From the NCBI RefSeq assembly GCF_028288465.1, contig NZ_JAQBNR010000022.1, positions 233,525 through 297,524 of the forward strand: a stretch of 64,000 nucleotides of DNA, read 5' to 3'. Below are positions 1 to 9,431 of the stretch, piece after piece (positions within the stretch are counted from its first letter, which is position 1; each line of letters opens with the position of its first letter). The position numbers were made by a program, and so were the translations under genes. A model generated the notes under the pieces. That model saw only the letters and a list, made by a program, of their open reading frames with translations, was not told the origin of the DNA and made no database searches. The stretch is from Ferruginibacter sp. (lineage in GTDB: Bacteria; Bacteroidota; Bacteroidia; Chitinophagales; Chitinophagaceae).

Positions 1-95
1 ATGTTTTTGAATGCAGCGACATCCTGTTAAAATGCCCCAGTAAGTATAAAGACGACAAAAAACAGCTTGAGAAAACAGTTGGAGAAAAATCTTAA
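1..95 (+). CDS. ccmE: Cytochrome c maturation protein CcmE, C-terminal end (partial)
   Basis: Only the last 30 codons lie in the window, in the frame that starts at base 3, and the gene begins upstream. The visible tail contains FECSDILLKCPSKYKDD and ends at TAA 93-95. This Cys-rich KCPSKY tail is what I know from Bacteroidota CcmE, the periplasmic haem chaperone that passes haem to CcmF. The next gene is ccmF, 142 bases downstream on the same strand, which supports the call. It is too short to be sure of domain completeness. Confidence 0.75.
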   Translation, partial: VFECSDILLKCPSKYKDDKKQLEKTVGEKS

Positions 96-237
96 CGGGT
101 TATAAGTTTTGCGTGATAAGTTATAAGTTTTAACGGCTCTTCATTGCAATGCACCATTTTCATTTTTTTACTTTTTAATTTTTACTTTTCAACCTAGGTC
201 CACCTGGCTTTAGCATCAATACTTAAACAAACCACCC
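96..237 (+). repeat. ccmE-ccmF spacer with a short direct repeat
   Basis: The spacer holds two copies of GTTATAAGTTTT (near 99-110 and 118-130) separated by about 8 bases, then an AT-rich stretch before the ccmF start codon. No terminator is evident, so read-through from ccmE to ccmF is likely. Confidence 0.4.
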
Positions 238-2754
238 ATGCAATTTGAAGGAGAACACTTGTGGATAGGAACCACAGGTCATATTTTTATATTGGTTGCT
301 TTTACAGCCTCTTTGCTTGCTACCATTGCTTACGCCATCGCAGCCGCCAAAAAGGACGCTGCGGAAAAATATTCCTGGATTAAATACGCAAGGGTTAGTT
401 TTTTTATACAATGTGCCGCTGTACTGGCGGTGTTCGGTTGTATTTTTTACATCTGCTCCAACCATTATTTAGAATACCTCTACGCCTATAAACATACTTC
501 CAAAGAATTGGAATATAAATACCTGCTGGCCTGTATTTGGGAAGACCAGAGTGGTAGCTTTTTATTGTGGTCTATCTGGCATTGTGTGTTGGGAATTATA
601 TTGATTAATAAAACAAAAGAATGGGAAGCGCCGGTAATGTCGGTGGTGAGTTTTGCACAGGTATTTTTAGCCATGATGATTATGGGGTTATACATTTTGG
701 GCACCAAGATTGGCAACAGTCCTTTTGTATTAACCCGCAACGAAATCAACGGACCTATTTTTGGAAGATCCGACTACCTGAGTTTAATTAAAGATGGCGT
801 TGGATTAAATGTTTTATTGCGTAATTACTGGATGGTAATTCACCCGCCGGTGTTGTTTTTGGGGTTTGCCTCTACAATCGTACCTTTTGCATTTGCGTAT
901 GCAGGCATACAAACCAAACGTTTTGGCGACTGGATAAAACCAGTACTGCCCTATGCATTGTTCAGCGCTGCAGTATTGGGTGTGGGTATTATGATGGGTG
1001 GCAAATGGGCGTACGAATCTTTATCTTTTGGTGGTTACTGGGCCTGGGACCCGGTTGAGAATGCATCGCTTGTTCCATGGCTGATATTAATTGCCGGACT
1101 GCACACCATGGTAATTTATAAAGCTACCGGCCACTCTTTAAGGGCCAGTTACCTCTTTACCATTCTTTCTTTTATATTTGTTTTATACAGCACCTTTTTA
1201 ACCCGTACCGGTGTATTGGGTGATACGTCTGTACATGCATTTACTGAAGCAGGCAAAGCGATGAATATTCTGATCTTTTCGTTCATGGCGGTATTTACAA
1301 TTGCTTCACTTACTTTGTTTTTTATCAACCTTAAAAAAATCCCGGCCATCCATACAGAGGAGGCCAGCAGCAGCCGTGAGTTCTGGATGTTTATCGGGTC
1401 ACTGGTTTTCTTTTTGTCAGCCCTGTTTATTATCGCCAAAACATCGGTGCCGGTAATTAACGCGGTATTAGGTACAAAGATGGCACCGCCCGAAGATGCT
1501 GAATTTTCTTACAATAAAGTAATGGTACTGGTTGCAGTAATTATCGGTTTACTGAGCGCCGTTACCCAATATCTGAAGTACAAAAGCACACCGTCTTCAT
1601 ACACGTTAAAAAAGATTGCACTGCCCACCCTTATTGCCGCAGTTATTACCGGTTTGCTGGCTGTCATTTATCCGCTAACTTATTACAAACAAGGTCCGGG
1701 ATTTTTGGTTGCTTTGTATTTTGCCTTGTTCGCTTCTATTTATTCTGTGGTTGCAAATGCAAGCTATATCTGGAGCGGACTGAATGGCAAATTAAAAGGA
1801 GCCGGCGGTTCTATAGCACATTTGGGTTTTACTTTAATGATTGCGGGCATGCTTATTTCCGCAGGTAATAAGGAGGTGATCAGCGTAGAAAAATTTAAAG
1901 ATTTTAATATCCCGATGGGTATTGATCCGCTTACCAAACAACAGGATATTGCATCAGAAAATATTAATTTGATAAAGCAGGTACCTAAAAAAATGGGGCC
2001 TTATGATGTAACCTATTTATACGATAGTGCAGGCCTTGAAACCGGCAAACGTTTTTACCATTTGTTGTTTCAGAAAAAAGATAGCGCTACAAAAAAAATT
2101 ACTGAATCTTTTGTATTAAACCCGGATGTATACCTCATGAAAAACAACAACATGAGCAGTAATCCCGATACAAAAAATTATTTATCGCATGATGTATTTA
2201 CGTATATCTCCTACGCCTTAAGTCCTGACAGGGAAAAAGATACCAGTTCTTTTAAGGTACATGAAGTAACCAATGGCGATACCATCTTTTATTCAAAGGG
2301 ATATATGGTGCTGGATGATGTAATTAAAAACCCTGCCAGCAACAAATTCAATATTCCCTTAACCGGCCCCGCGGTAACTGCTAACCTTAGCATTACCAGT
2401 AACGAAAATGAATTGTACAAAGCCGCTCCGATGATTCTGATTGACAGCATGGGCATTAATCAAATAGATGATACAGTGTACGGTCAAAACCTGTACATCA
2501 AATTTGCCGGTGTGAGCTCTGATCAGAAAAAAATTAAAATCGCTGTAAAAGAATCTGAAAAGATGATTGATTTTGTAACACTAAAGGCCTATATATTTCC
2601 TTACATCAACCTGGTATGGATTGGCCTCGTGGTAATGGCCATCGGCTTAATTATGAGCATGATCCGCAGGGCGAATATGTCTTCCAAAGCAGGTGCCATA
2701 ACGCTGCTGCTTGTCGCTGCAGGAATGTTTTATATGTTTTTGCTGGCGAATTAA
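238..2754 (+). CDS. ccmF: Cytochrome c haem lyase CcmF/CcsA family
   Basis: An 838-residue polytopic membrane protein of the cytochrome c assembly family, which delivers haem from CcmE to apocytochrome c at the periplasmic face. The tryptophan-rich haem-handling motif GGYWAWDPVENASLVPW is at about residues 267-283. A conserved membrane His occurs in NYWMVIHPPVLFLG near 200. Many transmembrane helices fill residues 1-560, a soluble periplasmic domain spans about 565-780, and two helices end the protein, as in CcmF. The ATG follows the ccmE end by 142 bases. Being next to ccmE it belongs to a System I type maturation cluster. Its presence implies c-type cytochromes in a respiratory chain. Confidence 0.93.
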   Translation: MQFEGEHLWIGTTGHIFILVAFTASLLATIAYAIAAAKKDAAEKYSWIKYARVSFFIQCAAVLAVFGCIFYICSNHYLEYLYAYKHTSKELEYKYLLACIWEDQSGSFLLWSIWHCVLGIILINKTKEWEAPVMSVVSFAQVFLAMMIMGLYILGTKIGNSPFVLTRNEINGPIFGRSDYLSLIKDGVGLNVLLRNYWMVIHPPVLFLGFASTIVPFAFAYAGIQTKRFGDWIKPVLPYALFSAAVLGVGIMMGGKWAYESLSFGGYWAWDPVENASLVPWLILIAGLHTMVIYKATGHSLRASYLFTILSFIFVLYSTFLTRTGVLGDTSVHAFTEAGKAMNILIFSFMAVFTIASLTLFFINLKKIPAIHTEEASSSREFWMFIGSLVFFLSALFIIAKTSVPVINAVLGTKMAPPEDAEFSYNKVMVLVAVIIGLLSAVTQYLKYKSTPSSYTLKKIALPTLIAAVITGLLAVIYPLTYYKQGPGFLVALYFALFASIYSVVANASYIWSGLNGKLKGAGGSIAHLGFTLMIAGMLISAGNKEVISVEKFKDFNIPMGIDPLTKQQDIASENINLIKQVPKKMGPYDVTYLYDSAGLETGKRFYHLLFQKKDSATKKITESFVLNPDVYLMKNNNMSSNPDTKNYLSHDVFTYISYALSPDREKDTSSFKVHEVTNGDTIFYSKGYMVLDDVIKNPASNKFNIPLTGPAVTANLSITSNENELYKAAPMILIDSMGINQIDDTVYGQNLYIKFAGVSSDQKKIKIAVKESEKMIDFVTLKAYIFPYINLVWIGLVVMAIGLIMSMIRRANMSSKAGAITLLLVAAGMFYMFLLAN

Positions 2755-2860
2755 ATCGCAGGATAGAAACACGGATGACGCTGATTGTGCGGATAGAAAC
2801 GTATATTGCTTTTAACATCCTTAATCTGCATCCATCTGCATAAAGTAACCCGAAAATAGC
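2755..2860. repeat. Degenerate interspersed repeat after ccmF
   Basis: Two copies of GGATAGAAAC (2760-2769 and about 2790-2799) flank CGGATGACGCTGATTGTG, followed by CTGCATCCATCTGCATAA. Such 'cggatgacgctgat / ctgcatccatctgc' stretches are a common decayed intergenic repeat in Bacteroidota genomes (from memory). The short reading frame across it has no recognisable product. Confidence 0.4.
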
Positions 2861-2955
2861 TTTTTAATTAAATCGCAGCTCTACACCCATTCCAATTTAG
2901 ACACTTATTGGAACCCGGTACAAATTCCAAACAATAATTTACGTGTTATAATGTT

Positions 2956-2992
2956 AGCCTGTAACATTATTGTACAACAAATGTTACAGGCT
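2956..2992 (-). terminator. Inverted repeat at the end of the TonB-C gene
   Basis: AGCCTGTAACATT (2956-2968) pairs perfectly with AATGTTACAGGCT (2980-2992) across an 11-base loop. It overlaps the last codons of the leftward TonB-C gene. There is little T-run on either side, so it may be a weak terminator or an mRNA-end stabiliser. Confidence 0.5.
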
Positions 2993-3854
2993 GCCTGCGG
3001 TATGCATTCACTTTGCGGCCATATTGAATAGCAGGTTCCCATGCCGGCCCGTTTTGTATTATTCTAATTACCTCCTGCTCCATACCATAACCATGCTTTG
3101 TTTCTGAAGTTACATTACTGATACTGCCATCCTTTGCAACAATAAAGCGAACTATAACCTGGTAAATTCCGTTCCGTGCTCCATTATTCACAGGTGTTGA
3201 AGCGTTCAATGTTTGTTCAAGATATCTTCGCCATAGAATTTCTCCTCCTGAGAACTGTGCTTCTTTTTCTTCTCTTGTAAAAAGAGAATCAATCATCACC
3301 CGTCCTGAATCATAACTTTTTAAAATCCCATTTTGCCCCTTAAAATAAACCTCTGTTTTCAATTCCCCTTTTTCATTGTAAGACATTCTTTTTAAGATGT
3401 CCGTCAAGCTATCTTCATACGAGTAGTAACTCATCTGTCCATTTTTGTAATAATTGAATACCGATTTTGTGACAGCTTTACCGGTCTGAAATATTGAAGA
3501 GTCACTCTTCCTGCCGGCAGAATCCCATTTTTCCCAAAGACCGCTTTGCTCATCATTTAAATAAGTACCCTGCTCTTGTATGGATCCGTCTGCGTAAAAC
3601 TTTGAAAATTCCCCCTGCATTTTAGACAGCGAAGAATCTGTATAATGTGCCGACATCAATAAGCTGCCGCCCTTCTTTAAAAAATAATCAAGACGGAATA
3701 ACCCATCATCTTCTTTACCTCCCTTTCCAATGACAACTGCTTTAGAAGCTTTTGTGATTGCGAGCTGGTCATCAAAATAATAAACATACTGAGCGTGACA
3801 ATTTGAAATTGTAGCAAACAAAATAATTGTGAAAAACAACAAATACTTCTTCAT
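2967..3854 (-). CDS. Secreted TonB C-terminal domain protein
   Basis: About 295 residues. I chose the ATG at 3854 because it begins a clean signal peptide (MKKYLLFFTIILFATISNCHAQ); an earlier ATG would add about 20 non-hydrophobic residues. The middle (about 60-200) has short repeated segments such as GTYLNDEQSGLWEKWD and KNGQMSYYSYEDS, of the toxin-antitoxin YwqK/MORN-like repeat type. The last 80 residues (IYQVIVRFIVAKDGSI ... GPAWEPAIQYGRKVNAYRRQP) are a TonB_C fold. There is no N-terminal membrane anchor or proline-rich spacer, so it is not a classical energy transducer. Such proteins are common and functionally obscure in Bacteroidota. Confidence 0.75.
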   Translation of the reverse strand: MKKYLLFFTIILFATISNCHAQYVYYFDDQLAITKASKAVVIGKGGKEDDGLFRLDYFLKKGGSLLMSAHYTDSSLSKMQGEFSKFYADGSIQEQGTYLNDEQSGLWEKWDSAGRKSDSSIFQTGKAVTKSVFNYYKNGQMSYYSYEDSLTDILKRMSYNEKGELKTEVYFKGQNGILKSYDSGRVMIDSLFTREEKEAQFSGGEILWRRYLEQTLNASTPVNNGARNGIYQVIVRFIVAKDGSISNVTSETKHGYGMEQEVIRIIQNGPAWEPAIQYGRKVNAYRRQPVTFVVQ

Positions 3855-3974
3855 TAATTGGTGCGAATGCATATTTAGGATGACAGGCAGGTTTAAAAGA
3901 AAAAATTTCAACAAATCAAAACAAACGTGCTAAAATAGAAATGTATTTTGATGCTTATAAATACCTGGATATTT

Positions 3975-5720
3975 TTAAAGTTTATAAATCAGCGCTTCAT
4001 AAGGCCGCAATGTAACTACCGATGCGTACTTATTTTTTTGAGGCACTTTGTCATAATTACATAAAACCAGTTGTGCTGTTGATATGTTGGAGGAAAGGTT
4101 TACGCGGGCAGCGGTCTTTGTAAAGTTCAGCAACACCAGCATTTTTTGTCCTGCCAATTCTCTCGTATAGGCGTACACGTCAGGATTGGTTTTATCCAGT
4201 TCATTATATTTTCCGTACACCAGCAGTTGGTTTTGTTTACGCAGTTTTGTAAGCTTGCGAAAATAATTCAACACACTGTTGGGATCATTTTGCTCTGCAG
4301 CATAATTGATGACTTTGTAATTTGGGTTCACATTTATCCAGGGTGTACCACTTGTAAAACCTGCATTGGTACTGCCGTTCCATTGAAAGGGTGTGCGGCC
4401 GTTATCACGGGATCCGAACTTCAACTGCTCCATAAATAGTTGAATATCGCCACCGGTATTCTTCAGCCGCTGGTATTCATTCAGCGCGGCCATGTCTTTA
4501 TAATCCTCTATTTTGTCAAAGCCGGCATTGGTCATTCCCAGTTCATCACCGTTGTAATAATAGGGTGTTCCCCGCATGGTCATAATAAATGTGGACAACA
4601 TTTTAGACGACAGTTCCCTGAATTCCGGACTGTCATTTCCAAACCTGCTTACCATTCTTGCCTGGTCGTGATTGGCTAAAAAAACAGCTACCCAGCCCTT
4701 GTTTGCAAACGCACTGTCCCACCGGCTGAACAATTCCTTAAAACGCAACAGGCTGTACCCTTCCGGCTTTGGCATGTCGACTGCATCAAAAGGATAGGCC
4801 ATGTTCAGTTCATTGCGATCGGCATCTACCAGGTTATGCGCATCTTTAAATGAATTGCCCGCACCTTCTGCAACACTCATTACATTGTATTTGCTGAAAA
4901 CTTCCTTATTCATTTCCTGCAGGTAACCATGTAAGTTACCCTGCATGGAATAGTATGGCATAAAGTTTTTTTCATAACCTTCGGGCAATGCCGGAAAGCT
5001 GGTGTCTTTAGCCGCAAAACCAAATGCATCCAGCCTGAAACCATCGATACCTTTATCAGCCCAGAATTTCATGATGTCGTACACTTCATGACGCAACTTC
5101 GGATTCTCCCAGTTTAAATCGGGTTGTTTGCGGGAAAAATAATGCAGGTAATATGCATTGGTAAGAGAATCATATTTCCAGGCATCATGATTTACGTCAA
5201 ACAAACTGTAACGGTAAGGCGGCTTACCGCGTTCTGCATTCCACCAATGATAATAATCACGATAAGGGCTGGTTCTGGAAGTTCTGCTTTGTTTAAACCA
5301 CTCATGTTCGTCACTGCTGTGGTTTACCACCAGGTCCATTACCAGTTTAATCCCCCGCTGGTGCAGGCCTTTCAGCAAAGCATCAAAATCGGCCATGGTA
5401 CCAAAATCTTTCATAATGCCACGGTAGTCGCTTACATCGTAACCATTGTCATCGTTGGGAGAACTGTAAATTGGATTGATCCAGACTGCTGTAACACCCA
5501 AGCTTTTAATATAATCCAGTTTGGAAATAATACCTTTTAAATCACCGATACCGTCGCCATCACTGTCTTTAAAACTACGCGGATAAATCTGGTATACGAT
5601 GGCTTCCTTCCACCATTTTTTTACATTGGATTCCGGTATATCCGACTGACAAATGGCTGTTTGGGTGCAGCTGAACAGACAGGTAAAAACAAAGATTAAT
5701 GACAAAAGATACAATCTCAT
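3975..5720 (-). CDS. GH13 alpha-glucosidase / oligo-1,6-glucosidase lipoprotein
   Basis: A 581-residue alpha-amylase family hydrolase with a lipoprotein signal (VFTCLFSC, lipid Cys near residue 18), so it probably sits on the cell surface or in the periplasm. The family regions are visible: IVYQIYPRSFKDSDGDGIGD at the N-terminus, LVMDLVVNHSSDEH (region I), GIDGFRLDAFG with the nucleophile Asp (region II), VAEGAG with the acid/base Glu (region III) and VFLANHDQAR (region IV). The MDLVVNHTS-like motif and overall length fit the oligo-1,6-glucosidase/alpha-glucosidase branch. No SusC/SusD pair is adjacent. Substrate is probably short alpha-glucans (family inference). Confidence 0.88.
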   Translation of the reverse strand: MRLYLLSLIFVFTCLFSCTQTAICQSDIPESNVKKWWKEAIVYQIYPRSFKDSDGDGIGDLKGIISKLDYIKSLGVTAVWINPIYSSPNDDNGYDVSDYRGIMKDFGTMADFDALLKGLHQRGIKLVMDLVVNHSSDEHEWFKQSRTSRTSPYRDYYHWWNAERGKPPYRYSLFDVNHDAWKYDSLTNAYYLHYFSRKQPDLNWENPKLRHEVYDIMKFWADKGIDGFRLDAFGFAAKDTSFPALPEGYEKNFMPYYSMQGNLHGYLQEMNKEVFSKYNVMSVAEGAGNSFKDAHNLVDADRNELNMAYPFDAVDMPKPEGYSLLRFKELFSRWDSAFANKGWVAVFLANHDQARMVSRFGNDSPEFRELSSKMLSTFIMTMRGTPYYYNGDELGMTNAGFDKIEDYKDMAALNEYQRLKNTGGDIQLFMEQLKFGSRDNGRTPFQWNGSTNAGFTSGTPWINVNPNYKVINYAAEQNDPNSVLNYFRKLTKLRKQNQLLVYGKYNELDKTNPDVYAYTRELAGQKMLVLLNFTKTAARVNLSSNISTAQLVLCNYDKVPQKNKYASVVTLRPYEALIYKL

Positions 5721-5761
5721 AAAATCATTTTTTGCAGTCGTAACGAGTTACAAATTATAAT

Positions 5762-6997
5762 TTATGCCCCTTTTAAATGCTCAATTTTATTTTCAATCGC
5801 TTGCTTGTCTGTTTGTGTTTTTGCAAGGCGAAGTGCTGCTTCATAATTAGCTTTTGCCTTAGCATTGTCAATGCCAGTATACAACTCACCCAGCAGTACA
5901 AAATAAAAGTGGTTGCCTGGCAATACCAATTTTTCCGCTTCTTTTATGGCTTCGGCTTTGCTTCTTGCACGCGAAAGCGCATAGGTTCTGTTAAGTGCAG
6001 CAATGGGCGAATAGTTGATTTGAAGCAACTGGTTAAAAAGCTGTAAAATATTTTCCCATTTTTCTATCGTATCTGTTTTGATCGTGTGCCAGTAAGCAAT
6101 GCTGGCTTCTAGGTGATATTTTGTAAGATCGTTACCTGTTGATGCCCGGTGAAGAAAATAACCACCTTTTGAAATCAATTCATAATCCCACAATGTTTCA
6201 TTTTGATCTGCATATAAAATGAGTTCCCCGCTCTCACTTTTTCTTGCTTCAAACCTGGATGCCTGGAAACACATTAAAGCATACAAAGCGTTCACGGCAG
6301 GCAGATTCGTTGATTCATTTTCTACAAGCAACAATGTAAGCCGCATTGCTTCCAGGCAAAGTTCGTTGCGGATGACCGCATCTTTACTTGCTGAATAGTA
6401 GCCTTCGTTAAATAACAAATACAAAGTAGTTAAAACTGTTTCCAGACGTTGGGCTAATTGATGTGCTCCGGGAAATTCGATGGCCACTTTTTCAATCCTT
6501 AATTTTTCTTTGGCCCTTTGCAGCCGTTTATTGATGGTTTCCTTATTGGTTAAAAAAGCAGCTGCAATTTCATCAATGCCAAAGCCGCAAAGAATACGTA
6601 AGGCCAATGCTGTTTGTGCTGAAGGAGAAATTACAGGGCTACAAATGGCAAACAACATTTGCAGTTGGCTGTCGGTAATATTCTGGTCAGATAAATCAAT
6701 ATTAATCTCCTCCGTTGCCGGGCTTGTATATTTTAAGCGGGATAAAATGTGTTCAGTAAATGTTGAATGACGGTGAAAGTAATTGCTGGCCTTGTTCTTT
6801 GCAACCGTATACAACCAGGCTGTTGGATTCCCGGGAATGCCTTTGTAGGTCCAGGTTTCAAGGGCGGATAAAAAAGTTTCGCTGGCGAGGTCTTCCGCTA
6901 TTTCAATATGTTCAATGCCAAACAACCTGCACAGTACCGCTGTTATCTTCCGGTATTCTGTTCTGAATAAATGCGGTATCAGCTGTTGTTGTTCCAT
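5762..6997 (-). CDS. ECF42-type RNA polymerase sigma factor with C-terminal TPR-like extension
   Basis: About 411 residues; I start at MEQQQLIPHLF (6997), five codons inside the longest frame. Region sigma2 is at about 10-80 (EDLASETFLSALETWTYKGI, NPTAWLYTVAKNKASNYF). Sigma4 is at about 110-175 (ALALRILCGFGIDEIAAAFL). It continues with a long helical C-terminal part (about 185-400) ending in TPR-like repeats (ALNRTYALSRARSKAEAIKEAE). This long extension plus an adjacent DGPF/YCII gene is the known signature of the ECF42 group, which lacks a classical anti-sigma factor; the C-terminal domain is thought to be regulatory. The neighbour at 7087-7440 is the expected partner. Confidence 0.9.
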   Translation of the reverse strand: MEQQQLIPHLFRTEYRKITAVLCRLFGIEHIEIAEDLASETFLSALETWTYKGIPGNPTAWLYTVAKNKASNYFHRHSTFTEHILSRLKYTSPATEEINIDLSDQNITDSQLQMLFAICSPVISPSAQTALALRILCGFGIDEIAAAFLTNKETINKRLQRAKEKLRIEKVAIEFPGAHQLAQRLETVLTTLYLLFNEGYYSASKDAVIRNELCLEAMRLTLLLVENESTNLPAVNALYALMCFQASRFEARKSESGELILYADQNETLWDYELISKGGYFLHRASTGNDLTKYHLEASIAYWHTIKTDTIEKWENILQLFNQLLQINYSPIAALNRTYALSRARSKAEAIKEAEKLVLPGNHFYFVLLGELYTGIDNAKAKANYEAALRLAKTQTDKQAIENKIEHLKGA

Positions 6998-7086
6998 AAA
7001 AAAACGGCACAAATAGTTTCACACAAAGTAACAAAGGATACAAAGAACACAGCATTGTACTTTGTGTGAAACATGTTTTAATTAAC

Positions 7087-7440
7087 TTAATGCACGCCAT
7101 CTCTTTTAGCAACTTTTCTAACCTCCACAGTATTGCCTTCGCCCTGCAACACCGGGCACCCTTTGGCAAATTCCACCGCCTCTTCAACAGAGTCTGCCTT
7201 AACGGTCATAAACCCGCCAATGGTTTCCTTTATCTCGCCAAAAGGGCCGTCAGTAACCATCCTGGTGGAGTGCACCACTCTCGCATCATCAAAAGGCAAA
7301 CCTGTACCGCTGACAAATTTGTTCTGCGCTGCTATACCTCCGATCCAGTCCATCGTTTGTTTCATCCAGATCTGCATTTGCTCAGGCGAAGCAATTTTAC
7401 TTCCATCCTGGTGCCGCATAATTAATAAGAATTCGTCCAT
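7087..7440 (-). CDS. DGPF-domain (YCII-related) protein
   Basis: A 117-residue dimeric alpha-beta barrel protein of the YCII superfamily with the eponymous motif TDGPFGEIKETIGGF at about residues 62-76. It lies just upstream of the ECF42-like sigma gene on the same strand (74 bases from the sigma ATG used here). DGPF proteins are the typical partners and likely targets of ECF42 sigma factors. Biochemical function is unknown. HQDGSK near the N-terminus is also typical of the family. Confidence 0.88.
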   Translation of the reverse strand: MDEFLLIMRHQDGSKIASPEQMQIWMKQTMDWIGGIAAQNKFVSGTGLPFDDARVVHSTRMVTDGPFGEIKETIGGFMTVKADSVEEAVEFAKGCPVLQGEGNTVEVRKVAKRDGVH

Positions 7441-7627
7441 GATTTTTAGATTTTAAGTGTTTTAAATAATGATGTTCTCTTCTATAACAAACGAAAAGAA
7501 ATAAACAGGACATCCGAAAAAAAATTTACCCTTTGAACGGGCGCAAAATACCTGCCGCCAATAGCCCTGCAACCATAACCATACCTGGCAGGTCATGATT
7601 AACAATATGCAGTAAAGACATTCAAAT

Positions 7628-7915
7628 TTAAACTCCCTCCACTATAATCATTTTAGTAGTTGCCGCTCTTTGCCTTATAGCCTTAGCAGTAGTGTAGATG
7701 CCGGAACTCCACCATTCTTTTGCCCTTTCAACAGAAGGAAATTCAAGTACCACTATCCGTTCTGGATTCCAGTCGCCTTCAAGAGATGCAGCCTGCCCTC
7801 CTCTTACTACAAACCGGCCATCGTAAGCTGCGATGGCCGCTGGCGTTAATTTTTTATATTCTTCATATGCCGCCGGATCGGTAATAGTTACTTCAACAAT
7901 AACATAAGCTGCCAT
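7628..7915 (-). CDS. DUF1330 family protein
   Basis: A 95-residue protein with the DUF1330 pattern: AAYVIVEVTITDPAAYEEYKKLTPAAIAAYDGRF at the start (shown only in part by the family) and RIVVLEFPSVERAKEWW in the middle. It is a ferredoxin-like dimeric alpha-beta barrel fold of unknown reaction. It reads in the same direction as the DGPF and sigma genes but 187 bases upstream, so co-transcription is uncertain. Confidence 0.88.
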   Translation of the reverse strand: MAAYVIVEVTITDPAAYEEYKKLTPAAIAAYDGRFVVRGGQAASLEGDWNPERIVVLEFPSVERAKEWWSSGIYTTAKAIRQRAATTKMIIVEGV

Positions 7916-8048
7916 AATAGTAGTTTAATTTTTAAGTAGATAAATTTATTGTCATTTTACATTGTTTACAAAAAATTGAACCAGCAGAATTAGCTATTTA
8001 TTTCGATTTTTTTACCTCGTACACTATTTTATTGACAAATAAAATCTG

Positions 8049-8441
8049 CTATTGAATATATTGCTTCAGCCATTCCCTGGCTGCAATATCATCCGAAAAA
8101 CTTTTCATCGGTATGGGTGGCGGTTTTACCGCAAATAAAATATTCATGATAAATTTTGAAAGCCCCGGCTTTGAAACCATTGCCATTGCTGAGTAAATAA
8201 CAGGCAGCGTTTCGGTAGCAAATTTCCTTGCCGCTTTATCGGGTACCGGTGAATTGGACAAATAGATTAACAACGGCACTGGCTGATTGCCGGTAATCTG
8301 CCGGATCAATGCTGCATTGCTCCTGATATTCTCCACGGTTCGTTTGGGACTTTTAGAAAGAGACACCAATATGCCATCCTCCCACCAATAGCGGGCAATA
8401 TCACTTTCGAATATTTCTCTGTTTGCCGGAGGCTCAATCAT
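8049..8441 (-). CDS. STAS/SpoIIAA-like hypothetical protein (DUF7793-like)
   Basis: A 130-residue cytoplasmic protein. The order of segments (YWWEDGILVSLSKSPKRTVEN, then PVPLLIYLSNSPVPDKAARKFA, then DDIAAREWLKQYIQ at the end) resembles the STAS/SpoIIAA-like fold found in many small Bacteroidota proteins. I cannot assign a partner or function. A single TGAAGTTATTCA lies upstream at 8512-8523 but lacks the -7 element seen in the regulon further right. Confidence 0.6.
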   Translation of the reverse strand: MIEPPANREIFESDIARYWWEDGILVSLSKSPKRTVENIRSNAALIRQITGNQPVPLLIYLSNSPVPDKAARKFATETLPVIYSAMAMVSKPGLSKFIMNILFAVKPPPIPMKSFSDDIAAREWLKQYIQ

Positions 8442-8548
8442 AAAGGTTACTTGTGAAGTGTTGAATTCAAGTGAGTGGTAAGTTGTGAATAGTGAATGAA
8501 ATACACAGCGCTGAAGTTATTCATTATTGACCATAGACAACTCGCACT

Positions 8549-8917
8549 TTATATTTCTCCAAGCTGATGTTTTGTAAACGCTTCATCAATTACATTGCCT
8601 GTATTTAAAACAGTATCCGGTTCAAACAACATTACTTCCACCTCTTGTTCTGCTACGGGCCGGTGTTCTGTACCTTTTGGAATGATGATAAAATCGCCTT
8701 CGTACAGTGTAATTGTTTTATCCCTGAGCTCCATGTTAAATTCGCCTTTTATTACCGTAAACATTTCATCTTCTTCGTCATGTTTGTGCCATACAAATTC
8801 GCCCTTAAATTTTACCAGCTTAACTAACTGACCATTTAATTTACCGGCAATCCGCGGATTCCAATAATCGGCAAACGAATCCATTTTTTGCCGGATATTT
8901 ACTTTTTCGATTGCCAT
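8549..8917 (-). CDS. Small cupin-domain protein
   Basis: About 122 residues when started at MAIEKVNIRQKM (8917); the longer frame adds 15 residues unlike the family. One conserved cupin barrel is visible. FVWHKHDEEDEMFTVIKGEF supplies the metal-binding HxH(x)nE set, and GDFIIIPKGTEHRPVAEQE supplies the second motif His. Single-domain cupins of this form bind a divalent metal, but the substrate is unknown. No enzyme partner is adjacent. Confidence 0.85.
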   Translation of the reverse strand: MAIEKVNIRQKMDSFADYWNPRIAGKLNGQLVKLVKFKGEFVWHKHDEEDEMFTVIKGEFNMELRDKTITLYEGDFIIIPKGTEHRPVAEQEVEVMLFEPDTVLNTGNVIDEAFTKHQLGEI

Positions 8918-9431
8918 GATACAAATGATTAATTGATAAACAAAGTACGTTAACGAACGCATTTATTTTTTGGTTTTACAATAAATGTCCGATGCTTCTA
9001 CCGGGTGTTTTTTATAAAGATCAACATTATTTAAACTCTTGGTGGCACTCCAGTTGAGCCTATTTTACCTAAAAAATACACATCATGTTCTTTTCCCCTG
9101 ATGCCGGTTGGTATAAAATAACATGATGGTCCTTAATTCCAAGCTCATAAAAATATTTCATCCTGAAATAGTCATGGGCGTTTCCACTTTCCAGGCTACC
9201 TGCAAAATAAAAGCCCCCAATAATATAACAACTAAAAGAAATTGTTTTTACCGTTGATATAAAAACCTGAATCACGGATCGCCGACGGGCAATGGCTGTG
9301 CATGCAAATGAGACACAACCTGTTACAAACACCCGAAAAAACACCGGTTGATTTGAACGAAGTAAGAACGTTGATGTCACATACCGCCAACGCAGCAATG
9401 TTTATCAAAAGTTCCGCACCATCCAAATTGA
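8918..9431. other. Stretch without a supported gene
   Basis: About 510 bases between the cupin and VOC genes. Minus-strand reading frames of 109 and 67 residues overlap here but neither has a recognisable motif, and their coding content switches frame. A hydrophobic segment in a third minus frame (VVILLGAFILQVAWKVE) hints at a decayed small membrane protein, which I cannot confirm. Confidence 0.3.

Noticed and set aside
2616..2843. 75-residue frame at the end of ccmF
   Set aside because: It overlaps ccmF and a degenerate intergenic repeat, with no family likeness.
8512..8523. TGAAGTTATTCA as another regulon site
   Set aside because: It is single, has no partner at 22 bp and no TAnnTTTR at the fixed distance in either direction.
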